Below are positions 24,454-33,121 of a DNA stretch of 64,000 nucleotides, piece by piece. The first letter of the stretch is position 1; the number at the start of each line of letters is the position of its first letter. The stretch comes from Adiantum capillus-veneris (lineage: Eukaryota > Streptophyta > Polypodiopsida > Polypodiales > Pteridaceae). Location of the stretch: NCBI GenBank assembly GCA_014529385.2, contig CM043969.1, positions 22,878,446-22,942,445 on the forward strand, in the 5' to 3' direction. A model generated the notes under the pieces. The model saw only the letters and a list, made by a program, of their open reading frames with translations, ran no database searches and was not told the DNA's origin. The translations under genes were made by a program, and so were the position numbers.

Positions 24454-24743
24454 CAGAACCAAGCGAGTAGGGTCCCCAAGAATTTCCGAAGGACCCTCTT
24501 CGCTTGGTTCTGTCCCGTGTGCTAAAGTCATAAGAGTTGACGTAAGTTGAGTCAGAACCAAGCGAGTAGGGCTCCCAAGAATTTCCAAAGAGCTCTATTC
24601 GCTTGGTTATGTCCTGTGCGCTAATGTCATATCGACGGGTTATGTCCCGTGCGTTAATGTCATAAGTGGTGACGCTAGTTGAGTCAGTACCAAGCGAGTA
24701 GGGCCCCCAAGAATCTCCGAAGGGTCTTATTTGCTTGGTTCTG
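24454..24743. repeat. Three hairpins with CAG(A/T)ACCAAGCGA arms
   Basis: Hairpins lie at 24,454-24,512, 24,553-24,611 and 24,685-24,743. Each has roughly 22-base arms beginning CAGAACCAAGCGAGTAGGG (CAGTACC in the third) and a CCAAGAAT(T/C)TCCGAA-like loop. They lie just upstream of the minus-strand gene start at 24,377 and form imperfect tandem repeats with GTCATAAG.GTGACG spacers. Confidence 0.85.
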
Positions 24744-24813
24744 TCTTGTGGCATTTGGAACAGGTGGATAAGAACAAAGCATATTATGTTATCAGTGATA
24801 GATTTATAGGTCA

Positions 24814-24930
24814 CATAAGGAGTAATTATTCCAACCATGAATGCGATACGATCACCACATAAGGAGTAATTATTCCAACCATGAATGCGATACGGTCACA
24901 TAATGAGTAATTATTCCAACCATGCATGCG
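24814..24930. repeat. Tandem repeat, about 43 bp x 3
   Basis: The phrase GGAGTAATTATTCCAACCAT recurs (TGAGTAATTATTCC in the third copy), separated by GAATGCGATACG.TCACATAA. It lies in the putative divergent promoter region of the locus. Confidence 0.85.
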
Positions 24931-25137
24931 TTTTTACCCTAACGCAGTGGCTTCGGTGCGCACACAGTTAACAACACACAGGAAGGGGAGAGGCAGGGAG
25001 AAAGAACCTGTCTCTGCAATATCCAATGGCGCCGAGTTGGATGGTGATGTCGTAGGCCACCGACAGCAAGAACCAGTAGGGGGGCGATGGCAATGGCGAC
25101 GCGGAAACAAAGGACTCGACCTAGTGGAGGTCACTCA

Positions 25138-25410
25138 ACGCAGGATCACGAGAGCTAGGCAAGGGGAAGAGCGCAAAAAATGCAAAGGTGATGGCGAATG
25201 CAACGGCGATCGGTGTCTGACTCTAAACGCAGGATCACGAGAGCTGGCCAAGGGGAAAGGCGCAGAAAAGGCAAAGGCGATGGCGAATGCAAGGGCGATC
25301 GGCGTCTGACTCTAAACGCAGGATCATGAGAGCTGGCCAAGGGGAAGGGCACAGAAAAGGCAAAGGCAAGAGAGCTCGCCAGGCAGAAGGTGAGAGATGG
25401 AGATGGCGAC
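25138..25410. repeat. Tandem repeat, about 90 bp x 3
   Basis: The phrases CGCAGGATCACGAGAGCT and GGCGATCGGCGTCTGAC recur with a period of about 90 bases starting near 25,138, 25,229 and 25,317. The long open frames across it on both strands reflect the repeat, not a gene. Confidence 0.8.
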
Positions 25411-25837
25411 TGCAAGGGCGATTGGCGTCTGTCTGACCCTTAACGGTCACTCAAAAAGGCATGTGGGCTGCGCTCTTAAGGACAACCAGTATTAAATGGT
25501 CTCCGATTCCCATGCAGTACAGTTTACCAACCGCAATCTCACACATAAGTGAAGTTTTCACCCTCCCCAAGGTAAGCATTCTAAGTTGAGGCATTACCCC
25601 TGCCAAACATCTCAAGTTTCAACTATTCTGCCTCTTTTCGTGTCCTCTACTGCGCATCATTCTAATTAACTCTACCCCCATCGACGCTACGCAGTAAGCA
25701 AACTCCATCACCTCTTACTCTCGCACATCCTCCTTCTCTTACTCTTGTTCTACAGTGCTTCAGAGACGCGGAACTCTACACATAGTGAAGAGGTATGCTA
25801 CTTACTACCCTTCTGCGCACTTGTATTTTGTGTAGTT

Positions 25838-26460
25838 GGTCAATACCAAGAGAATAAGGTAAGGTCACTTAGTCCGAAGTGCCCTATTCGATTGGTACTG
25901 ACCAAAACAAAAGTTAAGTGATGTCTGCTAGTACATAGGTCAATACTAAGCAAATAAGGGGAAGGTAACCCCTGCTTGTTGCGGATTTAGGGTTTTCCTT
26001 TGCCAAATACGCCTTTTGATTTCGGTCCCGTGCGCTTTAATTTGCTGTAGTTGGTCAGTACCAAGCGAATAAGGTAAGGTCACCTAGTCCGAAGGGTCCT
26101 ATTCGCTTGGTACTGACCAAAAGAAAATTTAAGTGATGTCTGCTAGTACAGAGGTCAATACTAAGCAAATAAGGGAAAGGTAACCCCTGCTTGTTGCGGA
26201 TTTAGGGTTTTCCTTTGCCAAATACGCCTTTTGATTTCGGTCCCGTGCGCTTTAATTTGCTGTAGTTGGTCAGTACCAAGCGAATAAGGTAAGGTCACCT
26301 AGTCCGAAGGGTCCTATTCACTTGGTACTGACCAAAAGAAAATTTAAGTGATGTTTGCTAGTACAGAGGTCAATACTAAGCAAATAAGGGGAAGGTAACC
26401 CCTGCTTGTTGCTGATTTAGGGCTTTCTTTTGCAAAATACGCCTTTTGATTTTATAAGAA
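25838..26460. repeat. 215-bp tandem array, each unit with a GGTCAGTACCAAGCGA hairpin
   Basis: Three units start at 25,838, 26,053 and 26,268, exactly 215 bases apart. Each opens with a 66-base inverted repeat: GGTCAGTACCAAGCGAATAA, a loop, then its complement ending TTGGTACTGACC. A second half-site, GGTCAATACTAAGCAAATAA, follows about 100 bases later. The first unit is slightly diverged. The array lies between the divergent genes of the locus. Confidence 0.9.
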
Positions 26461-26568
26461 AGAAACAAAATTACAATTGAACACCGGGTTTGAGTTAGAA
26501 AACACTTCAGACTTTACAAAGAGTGGCCTATTAATTTCCGGGGGGTTTAGGGTTTAGGGGTTTATGGT

Positions 26569-27049
26569 TCATAGCCAACTTATCTCTTCGCAAAGCATGT
26601 TTGCAAAGTTAATGGCTTCCTCATATTTACTGGCTAGCTCAAGCACTTCATCCTTCATTTCCTAAAGCCAATTAATGATTGCCTCCATAGATCCATTCTC
26701 GGCGAGCAATCACTGCATGTCTTCAGGCCTTCTTGCTTCCAGAGAGTTTTTAAGGATTGAGACCCTCTGCCTGACGATCAGCATTTACTGCAGCTTCAGG
26801 CTAGCATCCTGCATAGAGCATTTAGCAAGTAAGCTCTTCAAACTAGGAGCTTGGAAATTGGGAGCAGAAAGCAAATAATTACCAGCAACTTACCTCGAGA
26901 ATTGACTCCCGTGTTGACAGCAGCCACTCCCGAGCTGTGTCGGTCGAGAACATTAAAGGTAACATCGGGGGAGGGCCAAGGGGGGACCTCATGAGGAGGG
27001 CCCGGATGCGGTGTTGCTGGCGCTGCGAGAGTATACCTTGGAAAGTCAT
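26569..27049 (-). pseudogene. Small broken two-exon gene of the H3/Ulp1 locus
   Basis: It starts at ATG 27,049-27,047 (MTFQGILSQRQQHRIRALLM). Exon 1 runs to 26,894, an 85-bp GTAAGT...GCAG intron follows, and exon 2 is 26,808-26,569. Exon 2 stays in frame but has three stops (after KLQ, DMQ and NWL) before its final TGA. The product would be about 130 residues, helical and charged (EMKDEVLELASKYEEAINF), ending LCEEISWL. No family was recognised. The intron size matches the other genes of the locus. Confidence 0.5.
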
Positions 27050-27369
27050 CGCCACTATCCTAAGCTTCTTTTAGTTGTTCTGCGAAACCCTGAGGGAGGT
27101 TCTGAAACAACTGCTTCTTAAATAGACTTTCAGACAATCCTAAAAAGCAGAGCCTGGGCATGAGGTTTCATGAGAGGGTGGTATCGCCATGAGGTTTCAT
27201 GAGAGGTGGACCTGGGAGACAGAATCAATGGTATCATCCCCCCGATATTAAGGGAGGTGATCGGAGGGAACGACATGACAGTTAGAAACGCATCGATTTA
27301 AGATCTCCTTCACATTGCTATTTTGTATCAGCAGTAAATGTAAGTGATATCTGCTATTACTATTTTTGA

Positions 27370-27540
27370 AGTCACTACCGAGCGAATAAGGCAAGGCAAA
27401 CTCTTTCCTATGCACCTATTTGCTCGGTAGTTACCTCAGAACATATAAGTCATGTCTACCATTACTATTTTCTGAGGTCACTACCGAGCGAATAAGGCAA
27501 GGAAACTCTTTCCTATCCATCTTTTCACTTGGTACTGACC
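27370..27540. repeat. Two hairpins upstream of the H3-like gene
   Basis: The sequence (G)GTCACTACCGAGCGAATAA with a complementary arm occurs at about 27,370-27,435 and 27,476-27,540. The second copy ends ACTTGGTACTGACC, tying it to the arrays at 24.4 and 25.8 kb. They lie within 250 bases of the H3-like start codon. Confidence 0.8.
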
Positions 27541-27608
27541 TTTCCTTAAATCTGAAGTCCCTTGTGCTGACAAATGAATTGTCTTTTGGTGTTATTGTAT
27601 TTGTAGAG

Positions 27609-28274
27609 ATGCCTCGTGTTAAGGCCTGCGCTAGGAGGGCAACAGGTGAATCTTTGAACGCTCAAGCAAGAAGACGCCGATATGAGGCGCACAGAGGTGT
27701 ACTGCAAGAGCTGCGTAGGATAGAACGACACATTCAACTTGCTATTCCACGTCTCCCTTTCCAGCGAGTAGTGCGGGAGATTTGCGAGCAGTGGAGAGTC
27801 GGCATGCGATGGGCCAGCAGTGCACTCCTCTGCCTTCAAGAAATTGCTGAGGACTACCTCGTGGAATTCTTCAGCGATGGATATATCCTGGCTGCCCATG
27901 CACACCGGATCACTATCATGCCGTGGGATTTTGATACTCTTCGTAGGCTTCGTTTCCGCTACAATGGGCTGCTTCAGCCAATACCAATCCGGGATAGTAG
28001 AACCATGGATATTCTCAACATCCCCCCTCTCCATCCTCGTGCGCGACAGACAGAGCCGTCTAGGGCTGAAACAAACAGTAGAAGGATCCGATCACGGGTC
28101 AAGAGAAACGACACAGATGGGCAGGCTAAGATAGCCGCAGAGGGCCAAGAGCAAGCCAGAGTGGACCCCAAGGCAGTCATGGAAGAAACAGAGACAGTTA
28201 TCGAGGATCTAGCTAGACACCAAAATGAGCAAGTCATGGAGGATCTGCAGCCCATCGTGGATGATGAGGGATAA
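27609..28274 (+). CDS. Histone H3-like domain, N-terminal part of an H3-Ulp1 gene
   Basis: The start is ATG 27,609. Residues 1-13 (MPRVKACARRATG) parallel the H3 tail start. Residues 31-53 (...LQELRRIERHIQLAIPRLPFQR) match the H3 alpha-N helix and PFQR at identical spacing. Residues 54-118 match the histone fold (VVREICEQW, SSALLCLQEIAEDYLVEFF, HAHRITIMPWDFDTLRRLR). The tail is about 18 residues shorter than canonical H3, and there is no loop-1 insertion. Residues 125-221 are polar and acidic. A TAA at 28,272 ends the frame, but acidic coding sequence of the same style follows, so this is probably one exon of a longer, decayed gene leading to the Ulp1 part. By analogy it might package or mark chromatin in the nucleus; that role is inferred only. 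Confidence 0.75.
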   Translation: MPRVKACARRATGESLNAQARRRRYEAHRGVLQELRRIERHIQLAIPRLPFQRVVREICEQWRVGMRWASSALLCLQEIAEDYLVEFFSDGYILAAHAHRITIMPWDFDTLRRLRFRYNGLLQPIPIRDSRTMDILNIPPLHPRARQTEPSRAETNSRRIRSRVKRNDTDGQAKIAAEGQEQARVDPKAVMEETETVIEDLARHQNEQVMEDLQPIVDDEG

Positions 28275-29917
28275 GAGCAGGTCAGGGTGGAGACTGAGGC
28301 ATCTATGTAGAAACCAATATTGAAGGAAAATGATCCGGAGCCTGAGGCTGTTAGGGAGGAGCCTGAGGCAACCAGGGAGCCACTTCAAGAAAGGGAAGGG
28401 CAAGGCTGCATCAGACTGGACATCCAACGTATCGGATGAGTCAATTATTTTAGAGCAAAGCAACGAGGATAATGATGAGGAGTTGAGAATTTTGTTGAGC
28501 TCAGCGCCTCTGCATGCGCACATACAGCTACCTGCAAGGTCAGAGGAGGCCTACATTACCAACCTCGATAATGTAGACTTCATGTGCATGCGCAATTTCA
28601 CTGACTCCCTCGCAACAAATGAGGTCTTCAATGTTGCTTTGTGGTAATTCTCATGCTCTTTAATTCTTATGCTCATTAAATGGGTCTCTATCGAGACATG
28701 GGTCAATACCAAGCGAGACAATGGGTAATGAAATTGAATTTTGGTACTACTCGCTCGGTATTGACCCATGTCTCTATGGCACTTGCCAAGTTTTTCTTTA
28801 TAATGGTTCACTACCTTAAAGACATGGGTCAATACCAAGCGTGTCAGTTGTTTATGGAATTGGAATCCGCCGCTGACTCGCTCGGTATTGACCCATGTCT
28901 TTAAGCTAGTCGTCAAGTTCTTCATTTCAGCCAAGACAATGTTCAATACCAAGCGAATCAGTGGCGTATGGAATTCGATAGCTGCCCCACTCGCTCGGTA
29001 TTGACTCACTTGGTGTTCAAGTCTAATCTTTTCCATTTGTTCATGTTAGCCACGCTGTCTTGCTTCTGTCCCCTGAGGTTCAAGAGAAAGTATACGTAAT
29101 AGATCCGCTGATATCGCCTTATCTGTAGAACAAATCAGTTTCCTTTTTGAGTCTAATGAACTGGTTTAGCAGAGTCAACTTTGATCTAGCGCGCTTTCTG
29201 CTCACTACGTACAATCAATCGTGAGTATATTCTTGCCTTGTAAAAAACATCTTGCATTGCGAGTCTCTCCTCATCGTTGATGGTGTCTTTGTAGTGATCA
29301 TTGCAGTTTGATTTTATTTGACATGGAAGCTAAGATTGTTTACTACGAAAACTCTGGGCAAAGCAGGGCGTTTCACGGTCGTGTAAAAATGTAAGGTCTA
29401 TTTGGGTACATTTGGAAAGCAGTGTAGTGTCTCTTTGGAATGTGTTGCTGACTCAAGTGGTTATGTATGTAGTGCCGCGAAAAAACTTGTATGTTGTGTA
29501 GAGCATATTTTGTTAGAACATGATCTAGGAGATGTAGTCAAGCACGAACGGGTAACCGTGCCCATGCAGACTGATGACTATAGCTGTGGCTGGCGAACCT
29601 GCTTAAATGCCGTGTTTCTCATCATTCAAATTATGGATATATCGAACGTAATTAATCTGCTATTTTATTGTTTGCTGCAACGTATGTATGAAGCAACAGA
29701 TGTCTGTATCACGCTTCTACAGGAACTTCGATTACATAACTACACCAACAACGATGTGCGACATTTTTCTGTAATGGCCATCCAGCATATTATAAATTTG
29801 GTAAATAGACGCAGAAGAGAGGAAGCGGCGAGAGCTGATGAGTTCGAAGAGGCTCGCATTAACGAAATGACCCAACGCCACAATCAGACTCAAGAAGAAG
29901 TTCAAAATATTCAATAA
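28275..29917 (+). pseudogene. Acidic linker and Ulp1-like (C48) cysteine protease, downstream part of the H3-like gene
   Basis: After the H3-like stop the strand continues as acidic linker (a further stop and a frameshift near 28,400), then FTDSLATNEVFNVAL to 28,643. Inferred introns 28,644-29,049, 29,221-29,306, 29,391-29,472 and 29,648-29,722 all join frames correctly. Four features recall Ulp1/SENP deSUMOylases: EKVYVIDPL, LILFDMEAKIVYYENSG, VTVPMQTDDYSCGWRTCLN (catalytic Gln and Cys; Cys codon 29,585-29,587), and a helical arginine-rich tail. The catalytic His and Asp could not be assigned with certainty. A TAG near 29,127 breaks exon 29,050-29,220. Members cleave SUMO or related tags, and they occur in several large DNA transposon groups. 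Confidence 0.6.
28693..29005. repeat. Three long hairpins inside the Ulp1 intron
   Basis: Hairpins are at 28,693-28,774, 28,815-28,905 and 28,941-29,005. The first two have arms of about 30 bases, such as GAGACATGGGTCAATACC...GGTATTGACCCATGTCTC. Cores read TCAATACCAAGCG and CGCTCGGTATTGA. All three sit in the inferred 406-bp intron, which is some 320 bp longer than its neighbours. Confidence 0.85.
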
Positions 29918-30190
29918 GCAATACACCAATATTATGTGGACGCCGTAGAAGTAGAGGAATGGGCTGCACATCGACGGCAAGAGCAAGAACAAGATGAAGC
30001 TTCACAGGTGCAAGAAGCATGGGAAGCCATGGAAGAGGCCCATGATTTCGAGCGACGCGAAAGGATTCCCCAGACCAGTGTCCCCAGAGGCAGAGGTAGC
30101 AGCAACCGGAGCAGAGGGCAAGGGACGAGTGGCACAAACCGGGGGAGAGGGCAGGGAACGAGTGGCACAAACCGAGGGAGAGGACAGTAG
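29918..30190 (+). pseudogene. RG-rich C-terminal tail, in frame after a stop
   Basis: After TAA at the end of VQNIQ the same frame stays open for about 90 codons: a glutamate/glutamine-rich helix (RRQEQEQDEASQVQEAWEAM), then RGRG motifs with RGQGTSGTN occurring twice before the final stop at 30,188-30,190. RG/RGG tails commonly bind nucleic acid. It is probably the original C-terminus of the Ulp1 protein. Confidence 0.5.
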
Positions 30191-30373
30191 CTGGGAAAGG
30201 GAACAAATTACTCTTGACAGAAACAACACAATATGTAAATTTTTGAAACATTGAAAATGTACATTTTTGAAACATTGTTTGATCGCCAAAAAATATCTCT
30301 GCATTAGTCATTTTGAAGAGTACATCATGGTTTGCATGGCATCAAAGCTCTTTGCGTGCACAAGGTATGTGAC

Positions 30374-31696
30374 CTAGCTTCTGGTGGAAGCAATTAAGTG
30401 AAGTGTATTTGTTATGGACTCCTTGTACAATGTTGTTTTCTCCTTGCGCCTTGGAATCTGAAAAGAAGAAAAAGTTAGATTCAGTCATAGTGTATTAAAG
30501 ACAATCAAAATTTATCGATTTAGTAAGCACCTTTCTATTGTTGAGACTGAATGCATACAATTCCGGCAAAAGTGGAAGTTCTTCACATGTAAGATCTATC
30601 CTGAGCTGTGTCAGAGTTGTGCTTGACATTGTCTCCATCACAGTAAGTAGGCTGTCTCGAAAGTAGAGCTCCATTGATAAAGGTTTGTTCTCGAGGCTAT
30701 TCTCTGTATCTTGGTCGAGTGGAATAAGCTGCCCACTAAGAAGATGATATCTAATATAGTAAAACGATACTAAGAAATTTTGAGAGCTTATAATGAACTT
30801 GCAAATTATGGACTTCTTTTGCAAAATACAAATTTTGTTCTGTGATTGTTTCCTATCCCAGTTATCATCTAAAAAGTCCAAACAGCTCTCAGACTTGCAA
30901 ATGAACATTGTTGCAGTAGTTCTTATTTGTTCATCGAAGAAAAAATATGCAAACACTTCAAGAGGCAAAAATACTGCGAGCCAAACTATTTTTGTGGCAA
31001 TTGAATACTTGAGGGACTTTTGTATATCCTGAAACAACTTATTCCTGAAGCTTTCACTAGTTTGCGAAGTAGGCAGGGACCAATCCTTGCTGTCAAAGGA
31101 TGGAAGTGACAAAGGAGCTACACGACCCCAACCAATGGAAGTTCTCGGTTCCACATATGACATATCATAAAAGAAAATTCCATTATCTGCAAGTTCCTTG
31201 TGTTGTCTTCCTCGGTACATTTTCTCACCAATAAATGCATGGAAAGCATCAAAAATCCCAACTATACTCTCAACTGGTTGCCAATCTGTCCTATTCGATG
31301 GATAAATATCTGAAACATACCAAAGATGATATCCACCACTTAATATTCTAATATAATCATGCACTAAGCGAGATGCTGAAATAACTTACAGTTGGGTCGA
31401 TGCCTTGGAAAACATGGAGGAGATGTTTGCAACCTTAAGTGTGCATGCTGGAAAGCATGTTGTATGAGGACCTCTTTCACCCGCTTGCTTTGTGCACACA
31501 CTTTAAACTCTTTAACTTGACCCTTGAAAGCCTCCACGAAATCATTGTGTTGCCTCCTCTTCCTCCTCCTAGTTTGCAGTAGAACCCAACTTCCGATAGT
31601 TATACGAGATGGAATCCATGCTTGATCTTCTGTAATATAACTGTTAAAAATGCTAACAGAGTCAATGGTAGTGCTAGGCCTTCGAGAAGTAGACAT
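30374..31696 (-). CDS. Three-exon gene of unknown function, apparently intact
   Basis: It starts at ATG 31,696 (MSTSRRPSTTIDSVSIFNSY). Inferred exons are 31,696-31,390, 31,309-30,531 and 30,457-30,374. Introns of 80 and 73 bp have GT...AG ends (GTAAGTT...TTTCAG; GTGCTT...TTTCAG), and phases close exactly to give 389 codons plus TAG. Visible features are a basic patch (TRRRKRRQH), a conserved-looking core (TDWQPVESIVGIFDAFHAFI), and a possibly retained extra intron around 30,750-30,880 (IICKFIISSQNF). No family was recognised. It is the only multi-exon gene of the locus without an internal stop, so it may be the youngest or under some constraint. Confidence 0.5.
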
Positions 31697-31957
31697 GGTG
31701 TGCAGTAGAATGAATACACAGAGAGGTTAGCGCAAATATAAAAAAGGGAAGAAGTTTTGAGAGGGAAGTAGACCTACTCAAAGTCATATTTGGGCGGGAA
31801 CAAAGTACTAGATAGAGTCTTCAATGAAAGTTCTGAAATTCCTCGGTACATAGTTTGTACGACTTACGACATTTATGCCTTGAAAGCGTGAAATTGTGCA
31901 ATTTGATGAACCAAAATAAAATTTCCTCCCTTTTTTAAAAAAGATCTTGACTCCAAA

Positions 31958-33121
31958 ATGTCGATTTTCAACATAACGTTAGCCTCTTCCTCATTGGTCG
32001 AGCGCCACTCTCTCTCTAGAACTGAAAGGCCCAAAAGTGAGTCCAACTTTTTCCTAATGCTGTTGCAGATTTTTGGTCAAGATTTGATGATGCTTCGAGA
32101 GTGTAGAAAGATGCTCTATTGCACGTGGAAGCCATGTCTAAAGAGGAATTTTATTCCGCATTTACAAATAGCCAAAGAATACAGGTATTCACGAGTTTCT
32201 TACGACCAATCCTTAAAGTGAAAGTGCAAGAGAAAGAGTTGAATTCCATGCGTGAAGCATTGAAGATAGCATTGCAAAAAGAAAGAAAGCTATGCGTTGC
32301 CATAGGCATGAAGTTCCCTTTTTCAATACGTGGTATGGATAGTGTAGATGACCTTTATGTGCATAAAGTCACAGTTGCAGGTGATCATGCTAGCAAGGAT
32401 AATAGCTTGGATATAGGTGTGGATTCCCATATGCGCAAAGTCGATGCAAATGAAATATGTGAAGCAATTTTGGAGAGCATACACATGCCAATGGTGCAAA
32501 ATGGCAAGGACGCAGTAGACAAATGTGAAAGTTTGAGCACTAGCACGGAAAGTGAAGATGATGAAACTAAAATTGACAAGGATGAGGCAACCTATGATGG
32601 TGACACATCTGATGTTTGTGAGAGTTGGTGCGATGATGTATGTGATGATGACATAGAGTCACTAGATCCACTGCAGGATATGGTAGCCTTGCACAAAGAG
32701 CAACGTATCTTTTGGGAAGCAGCTTTGCATCAACATGGCATGGATGCTTGCATTGATGATCAGATGATGGGCTATGGTCAGGGAGTTTCCACATCAAGCA
32801 AAGATGACGTAGGAGATAATGATGCTATGATGGTTGATGTGACCTTGGGTACATGTGCTTTACCAGAACTAGGGGTTGGGCAACCCTATAGTGGTTGTGA
32901 TGCAAAGACATTGGGTCATGAAGGTTATATGAATGAGTTCTATGTGTGCAAGGATTTGATGCTAGTTCCATCTCCAAGGGATGTCCGTGAGAATATGCGA
33001 CCTACGGTTGTTATAAAATTCTTGAGGATGGGGTAGACAAGGAGGTTAAAGTGACCTTTTGCTTGCATGATGATTTCATGGATGCATTTCACAAACCTTA
33101 ATGTATGTTTAGTACATATCC
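31958..33121 (+). pseudogene. Unrecognised gene, 5' half (split by gypsy B)
   Basis: The main frame is 32,119-33,036 (305 codons from an internal ATG). Coding similarity of style extends upstream past one stop (FWSRFDDASRV, then KDALLHVEAM). Near 33,010 a frameshift leads into EDGVDKEVKVTFCLHDDFMD and a TAA shortly before the TATCC target site at 33,117-33,121. The same frame continues after the retrotransposon at 41,815 (FICEDPNWQLASLG). The protein is acidic (TSTESEDDETKIDKDE) with a helical N-terminal part (EKELNSMREALKIALQKERK). No domain was recognised. It could be a host gene or part of an older mobile element. Confidence 0.5.

Noticed and set aside
24410-25450. Open frames over the repeats (such as SFGNSWGPYSLGSDST units)
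   Set aside because: They follow the tandem hairpin and 90-bp repeats on both strands. The periodicity explains the openness, and no splice or start context supports a gene.
24454-26333. CRISPR-like array
   Set aside because: Repeats are long inverted repeats with conserved, not unique, spacers, in a eukaryotic intron-bearing context.
26541-26566. Telomere-like TTTAGGG units
   Set aside because: Only about two units are present within other sequence; too few for a telomere or a clear interstitial array.
27609-28274. Canonical histone H3 or centromeric CENH3 gene
   Set aside because: The sequence is too divergent, the tail is short, an acidic extension and Ulp1-like part follow, and there is no loop-1 insertion typical of CENH3.
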